Translations under genes and position numbers: made by a program
Part shown: positions 22,947-32,116 of the stretch, in pieces
How positions within the stretch are numbered: position 1 is the first letter of the stretch
Layout: every line of letters begins with the position of its first letter
The notes under the pieces: model-generated
What the model was told of the DNA's origin: nothing
Database searches by the model: none
What the model saw: only the letters and a program-made list of their open reading frames with translations
Origin: Rhodovulum sp.
GTDB taxonomy: Bacteria; Pseudomonadota; Alphaproteobacteria; Rhodobacterales; Rhodobacteraceae
Assembly: GCA_020637615.1 (NCBI GenBank)
Contig: JACKKC010000006.1
Coordinates: 54,703-118,702 of the forward strand
DNA: 64,000 bases
Direction: 5' to 3'

Positions 22947-24986
22947 TCAGAGCAGGATGTCGTGCTCCCCGAGGCGGGCGATGCCCTCGATCGCGATCTC
23001 GAAATCGGCCCGCCCGTCGCCGTTCACGTCGCCGGAGAGCAGGCCGCCGGCGAAGCGCAGGTCGCCCGCATGGCCGGCAAGGGCGTCGGTCCCGAGGAAA
23101 TGGAAGGCCTGGTTGCCCGCATGGGTGGTATCGGCGTCGATCTTCCTGAGGTCGACCTTGTCGATGCCGCGGGCGAAGTCGGTGATGCGGTCGCGGGCGC
23201 GGCCGGTGCCGCTGTCGGCGAGGGCGAGGAAGATGAAGCGGTCGCGGCCGGTGCCGCCGGCGAGAATGTCCGCGCCTTCGCCGCCGATCAGCCGGTCCGA
23301 GCCGGAACCGGCGATCAGCCGGTCGTTGCCCCGGCCGCCCTCGAGCTTGTCGGCGCCGGCGCCCGAGCGCAGCAGGTTGTCGCCGGAATTGCCCCAGAGC
23401 CCGTTGGCCAGCCCGTTGCCGGTGGCGGCGGTGTCGCCGCGGCCCTTGAGCAGCAGGTTCTCCACATGCGCGGCGAGGCGCAGCGAGATGTAGCTCTGCA
23501 CCGTGTCGATGCCTTCGCCGGCGCGTTCCTCGACCACGTCCGCGAGCCGGTCGACCACATAGGTGTCGTTGCCGGTGCCGCCGCGCATGGTGTCGATGCC
23601 GGTCCAGCCGGCGAGGATGTCGTTGCCGGCGTCGCCCCAGAGGAAATCGTCGCCGGCGCTGCCGTCGAGGAAATCGTCGCCGTTGCCGCCGCGGAGCCGG
23701 TCCTCGCCCTCCATCCCGCGCAGCCGGTCGTTGCCGTCGCCGCCGTTCAACCGGTCATTGAAGGCCCCGCCGGTCCAGAAATCGTTCCCATCGGTGCCGT
23801 CGAAGATCTTGGGGTTGAAGATCTGGGCGACGATGTCGCCCTCGACGCCTTGGCCTGGGTTGAACTGGTCTCCGGTCGACCAGGTCACGACGATCCGGCC
23901 ATCGCTCAGACTGCCGACGTTCCCATATTTTTCCGTTCCGATAACAAATTCGTCGCTGATTGCCTTGCCGCTGGAATTCCGGAGCTGCGCATGGAGTCCG
24001 CTGACATCGTCGTCGTAAATGCTCCAGGTCACCAAAGTTCGACCGTCAGCAAGCTCGGTCAGGTCCGGCCAGTTGATTTCGGACCGGATGTTATTTTCCG
24101 TAGGAACTCTGAATTCGTCGCCGATTGGTGTGCCTCTGTTGTCAAATATTCTCCCCATGAGTTCATCGCGTGAACCTTGGTTATCATTTGATTGCCATGT
24201 TACCAGAATGGATCCATCCGCCTGAATCTTAACGCTGTGATCCTGAGAATCAGTGACTAGTGTAGGTGTTGTGTTGATTGTAAAGTCATCGCCGACCGGT
24301 GTGCCGTCAGGTTCAAACACTCTCCCAATGATTGATATACCATCGGGATCCAATGGTGTCTCTTCCCAGAGATCGATGTCTGACTGCCATGCAACGAAGA
24401 ATCGTCCGTTCGGCAATGCGACTGTTTGAGGGTCGATTTCATTGCCGGTGTCTTTCAGATTGACAAGAAAATCCTCGCCGGTTCGATTGCCGTCCTTGTC
24501 GAGGAAACATGCCCGGATTTCATCCCAAGTCGTCCAGGTCACAACAAATCTATCGTCGGTAAGGCGCGTCAGCGAACCATGTGTTCCGAAGTCGGAATAC
24601 AGAACTTCGGTACTGCCAGAACGTCCCTGAGCATCCAAGAAACGCGCACCTACATTTATCGGGGAATCGCCGTAGCTGCCGCTGCCCCAAAGGACGATAT
24701 AGCCACCGTTGTTCAATCTCTCGACGGCCGTGGCAGTTGGCAGGTCATAGCCTTCAAAGAACACGAAGTCGTCACCTTGTGGTGTCCCGTCAGCCGTGAA
24801 GACTCGCGCCCGTCCGATCCAACTGTGTTCTTGCGTCCAATAATCGTCTTCTGGGTCAATCTTGTCCCCGGAGACCCAGAAGGCGATGAAACCCCCGCCC
24901 TGGAGTGCAAAGGTGCGCGACCAAGCTTGATCACCATCCAAGGTCGAATTGACCGTGAACGCCGTCCCGATGGCTCTGATCGGCAT
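22947..24986 (-). CDS. Large RTX-type calcium-binding secreted protein
   Basis: 679 residues, no Sec signal. Residues 1-385 contain six to seven repeats of about 50 residues with the motif (R)(I/V)FxxxGTPxGDxF and a WxS strand, suggesting a beta-propeller. Residues 390-475 and 515-580 hold RTX nonapeptides (GGDGNDRLRG, GGNGDDFLDG, GGEGADILAG and others) that bind Ca2+. The last about 70 residues end in EHDILL, the usual type I secretion signal region. It should be exported by a type I system, none of which is nearby. The DNA for the N-terminal half is clearly lower in GC and codon-atypical compared with the RTX half, suggesting a composite origin. Confidence 0.85.
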   Translation of the reverse strand: MPIRAIGTAFTVNSTLDGDQAWSRTFALQGGGFIAFWVSGDKIDPEDDYWTQEHSWIGRARVFTADGTPQGDDFVFFEGYDLPTATAVERLNNGGYIVLWGSGSYGDSPINVGARFLDAQGRSGSTEVLYSDFGTHGSLTRLTDDRFVVTWTTWDEIRACFLDKDGNRTGEDFLVNLKDTGNEIDPQTVALPNGRFFVAWQSDIDLWEETPLDPDGISIIGRVFEPDGTPVGDDFTINTTPTLVTDSQDHSVKIQADGSILVTWQSNDNQGSRDELMGRIFDNRGTPIGDEFRVPTENNIRSEINWPDLTELADGRTLVTWSIYDDDVSGLHAQLRNSSGKAISDEFVIGTEKYGNVGSLSDGRIVVTWSTGDQFNPGQGVEGDIVAQIFNPKIFDGTDGNDFWTGGAFNDRLNGGDGNDRLRGMEGEDRLRGGNGDDFLDGSAGDDFLWGDAGNDILAGWTGIDTMRGGTGNDTYVVDRLADVVEERAGEGIDTVQSYISLRLAAHVENLLLKGRGDTAATGNGLANGLWGNSGDNLLRSGAGADKLEGGRGNDRLIAGSGSDRLIGGEGADILAGGTGRDRFIFLALADSGTGRARDRITDFARGIDKVDLRKIDADTTHAGNQAFHFLGTDALAGHAGDLRFAGGLLSGDVNGDGRADFEIAIEGIARLGEHDILL

Positions 24987-25303
24987 GGCTCAGGTCTCCG
25001 GACGGAGGCGGGGCGGGGCGGGGATGGGGGAAAAGGTGGCGGCCGCGGGGCGGGCGCCGTTACTGGTAACGAACATGAACAAAACCCCTCCGGTTATTCA
25101 TGCATTGTTTACACATCGGGATCTGTCTGGCAACGGAGTTGCCATGGCGTTTTCAAGCAATTGTAAGCAACTATAAGTTGTTATGAGCCGTTCTTTGCTC
25201 GCATAACGCTATTACCCCTCGTGGTGCGCGGCGTGAGGCCGGGTTTGCCAAGGCGCGCCGGGGGGCGTATTGCTGTGGCAAACGGGCAGGCGGCGGATAC
25301 GGC
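24987..25303. other. Divergent regulatory region between the RTX gene and gpmI
   Basis: 317 bases without a gene. The right half is AT-rich (caattgtaagcaactataag) and probably holds promoters for both directions. It contains the palindrome CGTTAC-TG-GTAACG (25058-25071) and a short CAACT-ata-AGTTG repeat, either of which could be an operator. Confidence 0.5.
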
Positions 25304-26830
25304 ATGGCGAAGAGCGGACCGGTGGTCTTGTGCATCCTCGACGGCTGGGGGATCAATCCCTCGCGCGAGGCCAATGCGGTGGCGCTGGGCGCGACGCCGA
25401 ACTTCGACCGGATCCTCGCGGATTGCCCGCATGCGCAGCTCGCCGCGCATGGGCCGGACGTGGGCCTGCCGGAAGGGCAGATGGGCAATTCCGAGGTCGG
25501 CCATACCAATATCGGCGCGGGCCGCATCGTCTGGATGGATCTGCCGCGCATCGACAAGGCGATCGCGGACGGGAGCTTCGCGGCGAACCCGGCGCTGGCG
25601 GATTTCGTCGCGGCGGTGAAGGCGGCGGGCGGGACGGCGCATCTGGCGGGGCTGGCCTCGCCCGGGGGCGTGCATTCGCACCAGCGCCATATCGCCGCGG
25701 CGGCGGCGGTGATCGCGGGGGCGGGGGTGCCGGTCGCGGTGCACGCGCTTCTCGACGGGCGCGACGTGCCGCCCAAGTCGGCCCGCGAGCAGATGGCGGC
25801 GCTGGAGGCCTCGCTGCCCGCGGGGGCGCGGATCGCGAGCGTCGCGGGGCGGTTCTACGGCATGGACCGCGACAAGCGCTGGGACCGGGTCGCGCTCGCG
25901 GTGGCGGCGATCCTGAGGGGCGAGGGCGAGCGGGCGGAAAGCGCCGATGCGGCGATCGCCGCGGCCTATGCGCGCGGCGAGACGGACGAATTCGTCACGC
26001 CGACGGCGATCGGCGACTATGCCGGGGTGCGGGACGGCGACGGGCTGATGTTCGTCAATTTCCGCGCCGACCGGGCGCGCGAGATCCTCTCGGCGCTCGT
26101 CGATCCCGGCTTCGACGGCTTCGATCCCGGAAAGCGGCCCGCCTGGTCGGCGCGGCTCGGCATGGTGGAATATTCCGACGCGCTCAACGCGCATATGGCG
26201 GTGATGTTCCCCTCGATCGACATCGTGAACACGCTGGGCGACTGGGTGGCGGCGCATGGGCTGCGGCAGTTCCGCATCGCCGAGACCGAAAAGTATCCCC
26301 ATGTCACCTTCTTCTTCAACGGCGGGGTCGAGCCGCCCGAGACGGGCGAGACGCGCTACATGGCGCCGAGCCCGAAGGTGCGCACCTATGACATGAAGCC
26401 GGAGATGTCGGCGGCGGAGGTGACCGAGCATCTGGTCGCGGCGATCCGCTCGGGGGAGCACGACCTGATCGTGGTCAATTACGCCAATCCCGACATGGTC
26501 GGCCATACCGGCGATCTCGATGCCGCGATCAAGGCGGTGGAGGCGGTCGATGCGGGGCTCGGCGAGGTGCTGGCCGCGGTCGAGGCGGCGGGCGGCGCGA
26601 TGATCGTCACCGCCGACCACGGCAATTGCGAGGTCATGGTCGATCCCGAGACCGGCGGGCCGCATACCGCGCATACGCTCAATCCGGTGCCGGTGATCCT
26701 GGTGGGCGGGCCCGGGGGTGTGAAGCTCCACAACGGGCGGCTCGCCGATCTTGCGCCGAGCCTGCTCGAGCTGATGGGGCTGCCGCAGCCGCCCGAGATG
26801 GACGGGCGGAGCCTGATCGAGCCGGCATGA
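25304..26830 (+). CDS. gpmI: 2,3-bisphosphoglycerate-independent phosphoglycerate mutase
   Basis: 508 residues, standard iPGM length. The alkaline-phosphatase-type metal sites are present: DGWG at the N-terminus, nucleophile Ser63 in MGNSEVGH, DGRD and FRADRAR in the phosphotransferase lobe, and the C-terminal NPDMVGHTG and TADHGNCE metal ligands (Mn/Zn). It converts 3- to 2-phosphoglycerate in glycolysis/gluconeogenesis. Its TGA overlaps the envC ATG (ATGA), starting a gpmI-envC-ctpA-rppH run seen in many Rhodobacterales. Confidence 0.97.
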   Translation: MAKSGPVVLCILDGWGINPSREANAVALGATPNFDRILADCPHAQLAAHGPDVGLPEGQMGNSEVGHTNIGAGRIVWMDLPRIDKAIADGSFAANPALADFVAAVKAAGGTAHLAGLASPGGVHSHQRHIAAAAAVIAGAGVPVAVHALLDGRDVPPKSAREQMAALEASLPAGARIASVAGRFYGMDRDKRWDRVALAVAAILRGEGERAESADAAIAAAYARGETDEFVTPTAIGDYAGVRDGDGLMFVNFRADRAREILSALVDPGFDGFDPGKRPAWSARLGMVEYSDALNAHMAVMFPSIDIVNTLGDWVAAHGLRQFRIAETEKYPHVTFFFNGGVEPPETGETRYMAPSPKVRTYDMKPEMSAAEVTEHLVAAIRSGEHDLIVVNYANPDMVGHTGDLDAAIKAVEAVDAGLGEVLAAVEAAGGAMIVTADHGNCEVMVDPETGGPHTAHTLNPVPVILVGGPGGVKLHNGRLADLAPSLLELMGLPQPPEMDGRSLIEPA

Positions 26831-27943
26831 GGCGCGCGGGGATGCGATCTGCCGGCCTCATGGCCGCCGTCCTCGCGCTGGCCGGGCCGGCGGCCGCGGC
26901 GGCGACCGCGACGCCGGAGGATCTCACCACGGCCGCGGCGCGGCTCGAGAGTGCCGGGGCGGCGCTCGCAGCGGCGCGCGGGGCCGAGGAACGCACCGCG
27001 CCGCTGGTCGCGGCGATCGGCGCCTATGAGGAGGCGCTCGCGCGGCTGCGCGGCGTGGTGATCGGCGCCGGGGCGCGGGAGCGGGAGATCACCCTCGAGC
27101 TCGCGGAGCGGCGCGAGGAGATCATGCGGCTCACCGCCGCGCTCCAGACCATGAGCCGCGTGCCGCCGCCGGCGCAGATGATGCATCCCGCCGGGCCGCT
27201 CGCGGCGGCGCGCGCCGGCGCGGTGCTGGCGCGGCTGACGCCGGCGCTGCAGGCGGAGGCCGCGGATCTCGCCGCGACGCTGCGGGAGATCGAGACGGCC
27301 CGGGTGCTGCAGCGCGAGGGCATCGCCGATCTCGCCTCGGGGCTCGCGGCGCTGGAGGCGGCGCGCGACCAGCTCGGCGGTGCGATCGCGGGCGCGGGGC
27401 GATGGATCCGCCTGAGGCCGCGCTCCTGGCCGGGCGCGATGCGGAGACCCTGACGGCGCTGGCCGCGGCGCTCGCGCGCCAGCCGGGCGGCGGCGGGGCG
27501 GAGGCGGCCGCGGCGGGCGACTGGCTCTGCCGGTGCGCGGCCGGGTGCTGGCGGGATTCAAGGCCCCCGACGCCTCGGGGGCGCGGCGCCCGGGGCTGCT
27601 CCTCGGGGCGCCGGCGCTCTCGCTGGTCGAGGCGCCGAGCGACGCGATGGTGCGCTACGCCGCCCCCTTCCTCGAATACGGCTATGTGGTCGTGCTCGAG
27701 ACCGACGACGGCACGCTGATCGTGCTGGCCGGGCTGGCGCAGCTCGCGGTCTCGGCCGGGGCGCCGGTGGCGCGCGGCGAGCTTCTGGGGCTTCTGGGGG
27801 GGCGAAACCTCGAAGTTGAAGAATATGTGATGCTGCCCGACGCGGATGCGGGAGCGGGAGCATTGGAAACGCTCTACATTGAGGTTAGGCATGGCGGCGG
27901 GCCGGTCGATCCGGCGCCCTGGTTCGCTGGCGAGAACGGATAG
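26827..27943 (+). pseudogene. envC: envC-type murein hydrolase activator, apparently split by two frameshifts
   Basis: Frame 1 codes a signal peptide (MRRAGMRSAGLMAAVLALAGPAAA) and a long coiled coil typical of EnvC. It derails near 27400 into a short tail. The homologous continuation (MDPPEAALLAGRDAETLTALAAAL) is in frame 3. From about 27520 the LytM/M23-like domain (LPVRGRVLAGF... YAAPFLEYGYVVVLE... VLAGLAQLAV) is in frame 2 to the stop. Both shifts are -1 and fall in or near G/C-rich runs. The degenerate M23 domain would activate periplasmic amidases at division. It is either a true pseudogene or carries two single-base sequencing errors; the position between gpmI and ctpA is the normal one. 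Confidence 0.75.
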
Positions 27944-27955
27944 GAACACGGCCAC

Positions 27956-29287
27956 ATGAAGAAGATCTGGTTGGCAGGCATCGGCGGCGCCGTCACGGGC
28001 ATGGTCGTGACCGCGCAGTTCGCGGTCCCCATCGTCGCGCAGGAGGCGGACAAGGAGCGCACGGTCTACGAGCAGCTCGACCTCTTCGGGGACATCTTCG
28101 AGCGGGTGCGGTCGTCCTATGTCGAGGAGGTCGACGAGAAGGACCTGATCCAGAACGCCATCAACGGCATGCTGACCCATCTCGACCCGCATTCGAGCTA
28201 CATGCCGCCGGACGAATTCGACGACATGCAGGTGCAGACCAAGGGCGAGTTCGGCGGTCTCGGCATCGAGGTCACTCAGGAAGAGGGCTTCGTGAAGGTG
28301 GTCTCGCCGATCGAGGGCACGCCGGCCGACCGCGCCGACATCCAGCCGGGCGACCTCATCACCCAGGTCGACGGCGAGACGGTGTTCGGCCTCACGCTCA
28401 ACGAGGCGGTCGACCTGATGCGCGGCCCGGTGGGCTCGGACATCACCATCACCATCAGCCGCGAGGGCATCGACGAGCCCTTCGACGTGGTGCTCACCCG
28501 CGAGACCATCACCATCGCCGCGGTGAAGTCGCGCATCGAGGACGGCGTGGTGGTGCTGCGGCTGACGACCTTCAACGAGCAGACCTTCCCCGATCTCGAG
28601 GAGCAGCTGGCCGAGAAGGTCGAGGAGGCCGGCGGCATGGACAAGGTGACCGGCTTCGTCCTCGACCTGCGCAACAATCCCGGCGGGCTTCTCAACCAGG
28701 CGATCTCGGTGGTGGACGCCTTCCTGGAATCGGGCGAGATCGTCTCCACCCGCGGCCGCGATCCGCGCGACAGCGAGCGCTACAACGCCACGCCGGGCGA
28801 TCTGGCCCAGGGCAAGCCCATGGTCGTGGTGATCAACGGCGGCTCGGCCAGCGCCTCGGAGATCGTCGCCGGCGCGCTGAAGGACCATCACCGCGCAGTG
28901 ATCATCGGCACCCAGAGCTTCGGCAAGGGCTCGGTGCAGACGATCATGCCGGTGCAGGGCGAGGGCGCGATGCGGCTGACGACGGCGCGCTACTACACGC
29001 CCTCGGGCCGGTCGATCCAGGCGCTGGGCGTGGCGCCCGACATCATCGTGGAGCCGCAGGTGGCAGAGGCTGCCGAGGCGGCGGCGGAGGAGCTGCCGCC
29101 CTCGCGCACCGAGGCGGATCTGCGCGGCTCGCTGGAGAACGACTCGCTGACCGAGGACGAGAAGAAGATCCTCGAGGAGGATCGCGCCCGCAAGGAGGAG
29201 ACCGCGCGGATGCGCGCCGAGGACTACCAGCTCTCCTATGCGATCGACATCCTGCGGGGGCTCTCCTATCTCTCCGCGAAGAACTGA
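27956..29287 (+). CDS. ctpA: Carboxy-terminal processing protease (S41 family)
   Basis: 443 residues: signal peptide/anchor (MKKIWLAGIGGAVTGMVVTAQFAVPIVAQ), an N-terminal helical domain, a PDZ domain (about 90-170, GGLGIEVTQEEGFVKVVSPIEGTPA), then the S41 core with catalytic Ser299 in SASASEIVAGAL and Lys324 in SFGKGSVQ. The C-terminus has an acidic helical extension. It trims periplasmic substrates, often together with murein-hydrolase control, which fits its place after envC. It starts 12 bases after the envC stop. Confidence 0.95.
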   Translation: MKKIWLAGIGGAVTGMVVTAQFAVPIVAQEADKERTVYEQLDLFGDIFERVRSSYVEEVDEKDLIQNAINGMLTHLDPHSSYMPPDEFDDMQVQTKGEFGGLGIEVTQEEGFVKVVSPIEGTPADRADIQPGDLITQVDGETVFGLTLNEAVDLMRGPVGSDITITISREGIDEPFDVVLTRETITIAAVKSRIEDGVVVLRLTTFNEQTFPDLEEQLAEKVEEAGGMDKVTGFVLDLRNNPGGLLNQAISVVDAFLESGEIVSTRGRDPRDSERYNATPGDLAQGKPMVVVINGGSASASEIVAGALKDHHRAVIIGTQSFGKGSVQTIMPVQGEGAMRLTTARYYTPSGRSIQALGVAPDIIVEPQVAEAAEAAAEELPPSRTEADLRGSLENDSLTEDEKKILEEDRARKEETARMRAEDYQLSYAIDILRGLSYLSAKN

Positions 29288-29294
29288 CGCGCCG

Positions 29295-29780
29295 GTGGCG
29301 CCGGACATCAGCGCGCTGCCCTACCGCGACTGCGCGGGCATCGTGCTCGTCAACCCGGCGGACCGGGTCTTCGCCGGCCAGCGGATCGACAACCCGGGGC
29401 CGGCCTGGCAGATGCCCCAGGGCGGCATCGACCGGGGCGAGGCGCCGCTCGAGGCGGCGCTGCGAGAGCTCGGCGAGGAGACCGGCGTGCCGGCCGCGGC
29501 CGTCGAGGTCCTGGCCGAGACGCCCGACTGGATCACCTACGACCTGCCCGTCGATCTGGTGCCGCGGATCTGGAAGGGCCGCTATCGCGGGCAGCGGCAG
29601 CGCTGGTTCCTGATGCGCTTCGAGGGGCCGGATTCGCTGATCGACATCCGCACCCGGCACCCCGAGTTCAGCCGCTGGGCCTGGATGACGCCCGAGGACC
29701 TGATCAGCCGCATCGTCCCCTTCAAGCGCGACACCTACCGGGCCGTCTTCGAGGCCTTCGCCCCGCATTTCGGATCCTGA
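29295..29780 (+). CDS. rppH: RNA pyrophosphohydrolase RppH
   Basis: A 161-residue Nudix protein. The opening YRDCAGIVLVNPADRVFAGQRID and the Nudix box GGIDRGEAPLEAALRELGEETG, followed by WITYDLP and WKGRYRGQRQRWFL, are characteristic of RppH, which removes pyrophosphate from 5'-triphosphorylated mRNA to start decay. It probably starts at GTG 7 bases after ctpA, with no alternative ATG in reach. Last gene of the gpmI run. Confidence 0.93.
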   Translation: MAPDISALPYRDCAGIVLVNPADRVFAGQRIDNPGPAWQMPQGGIDRGEAPLEAALRELGEETGVPAAAVEVLAETPDWITYDLPVDLVPRIWKGRYRGQRQRWFLMRFEGPDSLIDIRTRHPEFSRWAWMTPEDLISRIVPFKRDTYRAVFEAFAPHFGS

Positions 29781-29911
29781 AACGGCGGCCCGCGCCGATC
29801 GGGGCGGGGCGCGATTTCGCGCGCGCGCCCCAGCCCGCGAGGGCGCCATGCGGCGCATCGGGCGGGCTCAAATATGTATGCCACGTGAAAATTCGGTCTC
29901 GGCGATCGTGG

Positions 29912-29922
29912 GATGCCGGTAT
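29912..29922 (+). promoter_or_regulatory. Shared motif GATGCCGGTAT upstream of the symporter gene
   Basis: The same 11-mer recurs at 31882-31892 upstream of the PfkB kinase gene as part of an inverted repeat. It lies 56 bases before the symporter start. An ATTCGG half-site matching the SorC-region palindrome lies at 29891-29896. A candidate operator for coordinated control of the phosphorylase cluster. Confidence 0.4.
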
Positions 29923-29977
29923 CTCTGGCGCAATGCCGCGAGAAGAATCCCGGGCATCAACTGGAGGAGGAGACTGG

Positions 29978-31570
29978 ATGGGTGCGTTAAACATACTGGC
30001 TTTCGTCGGCTTCACGGGCCTCGTGGCGATCCTGTCGTATTACTGGACAAGAGGGACGGACGAGCACCATTCGGACGGGTATTTCCTGGGCGGCCGCTCG
30101 CTCACCGCGCCGGTGATCGCCGGGTCCCTGCTCCTGACCAACCTCTCGACCGAACAGATCGTCGGCCTGACCGGGCAGGCCTATTCGGAAGGCATCCTCG
30201 TCATGGCCTGGGAGACCCTGGCCGCGATCGCCATGGTCGTCACGGCGCTGGTGCTGCTGCCGCGCTACCTTCGCTCGGGGATCTCGACGATCCCGAGTTT
30301 CCTGGAGGAGCGCTTCGATCGCCAGACCAAGACGATCACCTCGATCCTGTTCCTCTCGGGCTATGTCATCGTGCTCCTGCCGATCGTGCTCTATTCCGGC
30401 GCGCTCGCGCTCTCGAACATGTTCGACGTGCCCGCGCTCTTCGGCGTCTCACCCACCACCGCGCTCTGGCTCACGGTCTGGGCGATCGGCATCGTCGGCT
30501 CGATCTACGCCATCTTCGGCGGACTCAAGGCGGTCGCGGTCTCCGACACGATCAATGCGGTCGGCCTCTTCACAGGCGGCCTGCTGATCCCGCTGTTCGG
30601 CCTTGCCGCGATCGGCGAGGGCAGCGTGTTCCAGGGCATCTCGACCCTCTACAATTCCAACCCCGAAAAGTTCAATTCGATCGGCGGGCCGGAGTCGTCG
30701 ATCCCCTTCGCCACGATCTTCACCGGCATGATGCTGGTGCAGCTCTTCTACTGGGGCACCAACCAGGCGATCATCCAGCGCGCGCTGGGCGCGAAGGACC
30801 TCAAGGAGGGGCAGAAGGGGCTGCTCTTCGCCGGGATCCTGAAGATCTTCGGCCCTGTCATCGTCGTGCTGCCCGGCATCGTCGCCTATCACCTCTTCGA
30901 GGGCCAGCTCGAGGTCGCCGACGAGGCCTATCCCCGGCTGGTGACGGCGGTGCTGCCGACCGCGTTCCACGGCTTCTTCGCCGCGGTGCTCTTCGGCGCG
31001 ATCCTGAGCTCCTTCAACTCGGCGCTGAACAGCTCGGTGACGCTCTTCGGCGTGGACATCTATCGCGAGTACTTCAAGCAGGACGCCACCGACGAGCAGG
31101 TCGTCTCCGCGGGCAAGAAGTTCGGCACCATCCTGGCCATCGCCTCGATGACCATCGCCCCCTTCATCGCCAATGCGCCGCAGGGGCTGTTCGGCTACCT
31201 GCAGGAGGTCAACGGCTGCTACAGCATCCCGATCCTGACGATCATCCTGGTCGGCATCTTCACGCGGAAGGTTCCGCCCCATGCCGCCAAGATCGCGCTC
31301 GCCTCGGGCGTCGGGCTCTACATCTTCAGCCAGTTCGTCCTGAAGAACATCGTTGGCGCGGACGACTATCCGCACTTCCTGCACGTCATGTTCATCCTGT
31401 TCGTGCTGAACGTCTGCATCATGCTGGTGATCGGCAAGGTGCATCCGGCGGAGAAGGCATGGGTGCCGACCGATTCCCATGCGGTGGACATGACGCCCTG
31501 GCCGATGGCCAAGCCGCTGGGCGCGCTGATCGTCCTGATCGTCATCTCGACCTATTTCTTCTTCACCTGA
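29978..31570 (+). CDS. Sodium:solute symporter (SSS family), probable sugar transporter
   Basis: 530 residues with about 14 hydrophobic helices. SSS signatures are present: DGYFLGGRSLTAPVIAGSLLLTNLSTEQIVGLTGQAY at helices 2-3, the central GLKAVAVSDTINAVG segment and GAILSSFNSALNSSVTLF. It resembles the SGLT-like sugar branch. The start was chosen for the strong GGAGGAGG ribosome-binding site; longer in-frame starts lack one. It is followed by a terminator, so it forms its own transcript, but it lies beside the PfkB kinase, GH65 phosphorylase and phosphoglucomutase genes, suggesting uptake of a disaccharide or glucoside handled by them. Confidence 0.88.
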   Translation: MGALNILAFVGFTGLVAILSYYWTRGTDEHHSDGYFLGGRSLTAPVIAGSLLLTNLSTEQIVGLTGQAYSEGILVMAWETLAAIAMVVTALVLLPRYLRSGISTIPSFLEERFDRQTKTITSILFLSGYVIVLLPIVLYSGALALSNMFDVPALFGVSPTTALWLTVWAIGIVGSIYAIFGGLKAVAVSDTINAVGLFTGGLLIPLFGLAAIGEGSVFQGISTLYNSNPEKFNSIGGPESSIPFATIFTGMMLVQLFYWGTNQAIIQRALGAKDLKEGQKGLLFAGILKIFGPVIVVLPGIVAYHLFEGQLEVADEAYPRLVTAVLPTAFHGFFAAVLFGAILSSFNSALNSSVTLFGVDIYREYFKQDATDEQVVSAGKKFGTILAIASMTIAPFIANAPQGLFGYLQEVNGCYSIPILTIILVGIFTRKVPPHAAKIALASGVGLYIFSQFVLKNIVGADDYPHFLHVMFILFVLNVCIMLVIGKVHPAEKAWVPTDSHAVDMTPWPMAKPLGALIVLIVISTYFFFT

Positions 31571-31593
31571 AGCAGGTCGGGAATGGGTGAGGC

Positions 31594-31630
31594 GGACGGC
31601 CCGGGCATTCCGGGCCGTCCGTCGTTTTCA
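31594..31630 (+). terminator. Terminator after the symporter gene
   Basis: A perfect 11-bp stem GGACGGCCCGG/CCGGGCCGTCC with a 5-base loop, followed by GTCGTTTTC. The strong stem could also stop the convergent small gene. Confidence 0.85.
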
Positions 31631-31735
31631 GCGCCGGCTGCGCAGGGCCTCATCCAGGCGCTGCACCGACTGCGCCCTCGCATGCACGAGAGCCGCGAAG
31701 AAGCCGCGCGCGCGGCGGGCGGTCTGTCTGATCAT
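31628..31735 (-). CDS. Small Arg-rich hypothetical protein (35 residues)
   Basis: Reads MIRQTARRARGFFAALVHAR then 15 more residues ending RSRR. AAAGGAG lies at correct spacing before the ATG. Arg-rich 35-60-residue amphipathic proteins of this kind (DUF1127-like) are common in Rhodobacterales. Its stop lies in the T-run of the convergent symporter terminator. No homology can be claimed; called on ribosome-binding site, size and composition. Confidence 0.4.
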   Translation of the reverse strand: MIRQTARRARGFFAALVHARAQSVQRLDEALRSRR

Positions 31736-32116
31736 GACGTGCTCCTTTCGACCTCAACTGTCTCGGTCGACCCCAACATAGGGTGGCGCGGGACCATGGT
31801 GAAACGCAGCGGCGGAATACCCGCCCTGCGTTTTCCGCAGGCCCCGGCGGAAGGTGATCCCGAATAAGCATGCGGTATCGAGATGCCGGTATGCCCGGCA
31901 TCGGGGCGGTGCTAGCCTCGGCAGGCCGCAGCGGGAAAGGCGGCGGCACGTCGGGGGAGCGGGACGAAAGGTCGAGGTGACGGCACATTCTGCGGTGCCG
32001 CCGGGATCGCCATGGCGCCTTTCGGCCCGAGAGGCGCCGATTTCCCTCCGTCGCACAAGAACAAGAAAGGCGAGCAAAGGCCACGGCCGGCTTCGCAAGG
32101 AGGAGGATCCGTCCAG
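31736..32116. other. Regulatory region upstream of the PfkB kinase gene
   Basis: About 380 bases with no gene on the plus strand. It contains a CCCGAATAAG half-site (31858) resembling the palindrome between the SorC and phosphoglucomutase genes, the inverted repeat at 31882-31902, and, at the right edge, the aaggaggagg ribosome-binding site. Confidence 0.45.
31882..31902. promoter_or_regulatory. Inverted repeat GATGCCGG-N5-CCGGCATC, candidate operator
   Basis: Perfect 8-bp arms with a 5-base spacer, in the leader of the kinase-phosphorylase unit. The left arm with its spacer (GATGCCGGTAT) also occurs upstream of the symporter gene. Confidence 0.5.
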
